A stretch of DNA of 38,771 bases, from the IMG/VR virus record IMGVR_UViG_3300010160_000107, positions 1-38,771 of that record. One strand, written 5' to 3'. Below the pieces are notes generated by a model, which worked only from the letters and a program-made list of their open reading frames with translations, ran no database searches and was not told where the DNA came from. Within the stretch, counting starts at the first letter, position 1; each line of letters starts with the position of its first letter. The DNA is from a virus. The translations under genes and the position numbers were made by a program. Shown one piece after another: positions 36,856 to 38,771 of this stretch.

Positions 36856-38540
36856 TGGCAGACGAGTTATACGTTCCCCAAGTAGACTACACGTCCAGAG
36901 AGTACACTGCGCTTCGTAGTGACCTTATTGGTCTTATTCCAAACTTTGCTCCACAATGGACAAGCCGTGATTCTAGTGACTTTGGTATTGTGCTTCTTGA
37001 ATTGTTTTCATACTTAGGCGATGTACTCAACTATCAAATTGACCGTGCTGCTAATGAAGCCTTTATTGATACGGCTACCCAGCGCGACACGGTAGTTAAA
37101 CTAGCAAACTTGCTAGGGTACATTCCTAACTCTGGCTCAGCCGCTACAGGTGACGTAACTTTTACTAATACAACTGGCACTAACGTAACGGTTGCTGCTG
37201 GTACTCAGATTAGTACACAAGGTGATAATGCTAATCCAGCTATTGTGTTTACTTTAGATAGTTCTGTAACAGTAAACGCTAATAGCACAGCCCCTGGAAA
37301 AGTAACTCAAGGTAACCTTGTATCTGCTGAAGCAGTAGGTAACTCTGATGGTACGGCTAATCAAACCTTTCAGTTATTAAACCTCGGAGCATTTATTGAC
37401 TCCGCATTATCTGTCACCGTAGGTACTATTACATACACAAGAGTTGCAAACATTATTGATGCTGACGCCACTGACTTAGCTTATGTTGCGTACACTGATG
37501 GAAATGGTTACACATACATTAAATTTGGTGACGGTGTTTCTGGAAAGATTCCTCCTGTTAGCGCTATTACAGTTAATTACCGATACACGACTACAGCCCC
37601 AAGTTTAGGAAACGTATCTGCTGGTACACTTAACACTATTGGACCCGCAACAGCGGCTACAGTAACTAATCCCGCTACGCTAAGTGGTGGCGCTGATGCT
37701 GAGTCTACGGATTCAATTAGATTAAACGCACCTAAATCTTTACGTACTTTAAACCGTGCGGTGTCGTTAGATGACTACGCAAATTTATCTTTATCAGTAC
37801 CTGGTGTTGCTAAAGCAGTTGCACTTGCTAGTTCTTTTGCATCTGTAGTTATTTACTTAGCAGGAGCGGGTGGAGGCTTACCTTCCTCGTCACTTAAGTC
37901 TGACGTAACAACTAAATTTAATGGTAAGACTCCCCCAGGAACCACAATAACTTTAAAAGACTATACTCCTACGTATCCTTATTTAAACGTAACTGTTAAT
38001 GTGCTTCCACAATACAACAGCGAAAATGTTATTAGCGCAGTTCAGTCGTCTCTTGCGGATTTGTTTGATTTTGATAACGTTTCATTTGCTGACTTTATTA
38101 CTGAAGGTGAAATCTACTCAACTTGTAAGTCAGTAGATGGGGTATCTTGGATTACCGTAAATAATTACGAAAAACTATCAAGTAACCCTAATTCCACTAG
38201 CACTATCTACACTCAAACAGGTACGCTATCCGCAACTACAACAGCGTCTACTTCAGTAGTACTTGCCACTGGAACAACAGGTATATTTAAAGGCTCTAAA
38301 ATTGTTTCAGTAAACACCAGTACTACAGCCACGGCTGTAGGAAGAGTAATCAATGCGGTATCAGCAGACGGTAGGACTCTCACCCTTGACGCTACTACCA
38401 CCATTGCTTCTGGAGCGGTTCTTGTTGTTCAAGGTAACAGTGGAACTACTGCTGGGTCACGAGATTTATCTTGTGCTATTAATGAAATCCCAATCTACGA
38501 ACCTACCTACATAACAGTTACTGCTAACGGAGGTTCATAA
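36855..38540 (+). CDS. Baseplate J protein, gp6-like, with a late beta module
   Basis: The 561-residue protein has the baseplate-J start DYTSREYTALRSDLIGLIPN, then FGIVLLELFSYLGDVLNYQI and the helix DRAANEAFIDTATQRDTVVK followed by LLGYIPN. Middle blocks GLPSSSLKSDVTTKFNGKTP and FDFDNVSFADFITEGEIYST are typical of gp6-type wedge proteins. A beta segment at about 447-527 (IYTQTGTLSATTTASTSVVL ... SADGRTLTLDATTTIASGAV) interrupts the C-terminal wedge region, which resumes with SCAINEIPIYEP. It forms the main baseplate wedge. Start overlaps the preceding stop by one base. Confidence 0.92.
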   Translation: MADELYVPQVDYTSREYTALRSDLIGLIPNFAPQWTSRDSSDFGIVLLELFSYLGDVLNYQIDRAANEAFIDTATQRDTVVKLANLLGYIPNSGSAATGDVTFTNTTGTNVTVAAGTQISTQGDNANPAIVFTLDSSVTVNANSTAPGKVTQGNLVSAEAVGNSDGTANQTFQLLNLGAFIDSALSVTVGTITYTRVANIIDADATDLAYVAYTDGNGYTYIKFGDGVSGKIPPVSAITVNYRYTTTAPSLGNVSAGTLNTIGPATAATVTNPATLSGGADAESTDSIRLNAPKSLRTLNRAVSLDDYANLSLSVPGVAKAVALASSFASVVIYLAGAGGGLPSSSLKSDVTTKFNGKTPPGTTITLKDYTPTYPYLNVTVNVLPQYNSENVISAVQSSLADLFDFDNVSFADFITEGEIYSTCKSVDGVSWITVNNYEKLSSNPNSTSTIYTQTGTLSATTTASTSVVLATGTTGIFKGSKIVSVNTSTTATAVGRVINAVSADGRTLTLDATTTIASGAVLVVQGNSGTTAGSRDLSCAINEIPIYEPTYITVTANGGS

Positions 38541-38542
38541 CT

Positions 38543-38771
38543 ATGGCTCCATTGTCAATGGTAGACCCTGTATTTAAAGTTGCTATGGATGCTCGTCCAT
38601 CTAACTACGAGACAACTCATATTAGTTGGGCACGACCAGCATCAAATTTAAATTGGTACAGGTACGTACTCGTTCGTAGTCCAAACGGTTATCCGACAAC
38701 TCCAAATGATGGTCAAGTTATTTTTCCAGACCCAAATAATGCTGGGTGGACTCCACCGTATAACTACAATA
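38543..38771 (+). CDS. Tail/baseplate protein, partial at the window edge
   Basis: The first 76 residues of a gene that runs off the window are visible, including MVDPVFKVAMDARPSNYETT, HISWARPASNLNWYRYVLVR and SPNGYPTTPNDGQVIFPDPN. The pattern W-x-P-x-x-x-W-x-x-Y-x-LVR-S-x-x-G-Y-P-x-x-x-x-DG is typical of FN3-like repeats in phage baseplate and tail proteins after baseplate J (gpI/gp7-like slot). The start codon has GGAGG at 38530-38534. Length and the remaining domains cannot be seen. Confidence 0.7.
   Translation, partial: MAPLSMVDPVFKVAMDARPSNYETTHISWARPASNLNWYRYVLVRSPNGYPTTPNDGQVIFPDPNNAGWTPPYNYN

Noticed and set aside
1-38771. tRNA genes, integrase, attachment sites or insertion sequences
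   Set aside because: All gaps longer than about 100 bases were read on both strands and none shows a cloverleaf, recombinase motif or terminal inverted repeats with duplication.

Overview
This window is part of a tailed phage (or prophage) genome with a contractile tail, and the host is probably an actinobacterium. The structural block contains a terminase large subunit, a portal, a scaffold-like protein, an N4-gp56-type major capsid protein, a contractile sheath, a tube, a gp26-like hub protein, a CIS-tube/LysM pair, a gp27-like hub, a stand-alone gp5 OB domain, gp25 and baseplate J. The host inference rests on a phage-encoded WhiB-family iron-sulfur regulator (minus strand, about 10.5-10.8 kb), a family essentially limited to Actinobacteria and their phages, and on a peptidoglycan-binding PASTA-like domain. 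Base composition looks moderate to AT-leaning, so a low-GC actinobacterial host is possible, but that is inference. I see no integrase, tRNA, CRISPR array or insertion sequence.

Layout. (1) 1-660: a minus-strand gene ending at a strong hairpin, then a GC-rich leader with a perfect extended -10 box (TGTTATAAT), a CCCCTTAAGGGG palindrome and two copies of CAGTAGCCTA. (2) 659-3540: accessory genes: a YozE-SAM-like protein, a Cys-pair protein, three tandem GNAT-like acetyltransferases, an Arr-like ADP-ribosyltransferase and a second ART-like protein. This is the best candidate for an undescribed host-modification module. Two of the acetyltransferases and the Arr-like protein share an N-terminal RG-x-QF tag although their folds differ. 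(3) 3545-8374: a large Ala/Pro-rich protein, an M23-like peptidase with altered zinc ligands, an HNH protein and a run of very short Lys-rich proteins. (4) 8543-10468: a repetitive beta-module surface protein with a split PASTA domain, convergent with whiB through a shared terminator. (5) 10928-12718: two holin-like membrane proteins, a KTSC protein and small unknowns. (6) 12850-19502: packaging and head genes. (7) 19606-27033: connector, collagen-like and fibre genes and a fibre-borne SGNH hydrolase. (8) 27156-38771: neck, sheath, tube, hub, tape measure and baseplate, running off the right edge.

The genes are tightly packed, very often with a one-base TAATG stop-start overlap, which suggests translational coupling within long transcripts. 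Rho-independent terminators follow the beta-module protein, the holins, the small-gene cluster, the capsid gene, the gene after it, and the small beta protein at 27.0 kb. These divide the late region into units that could be expressed at different levels.

A second theme is module shuffling. Two kinds of short beta-rich repeat (one with a GM-x-V-x-GTGI motif, one with an HGL-x-x-GD-x-V motif) recur in the surface protein, connector, SGNH hydrolase, neck-like protein, sheath and baseplate J. In several cases they interrupt a recognisable core domain.
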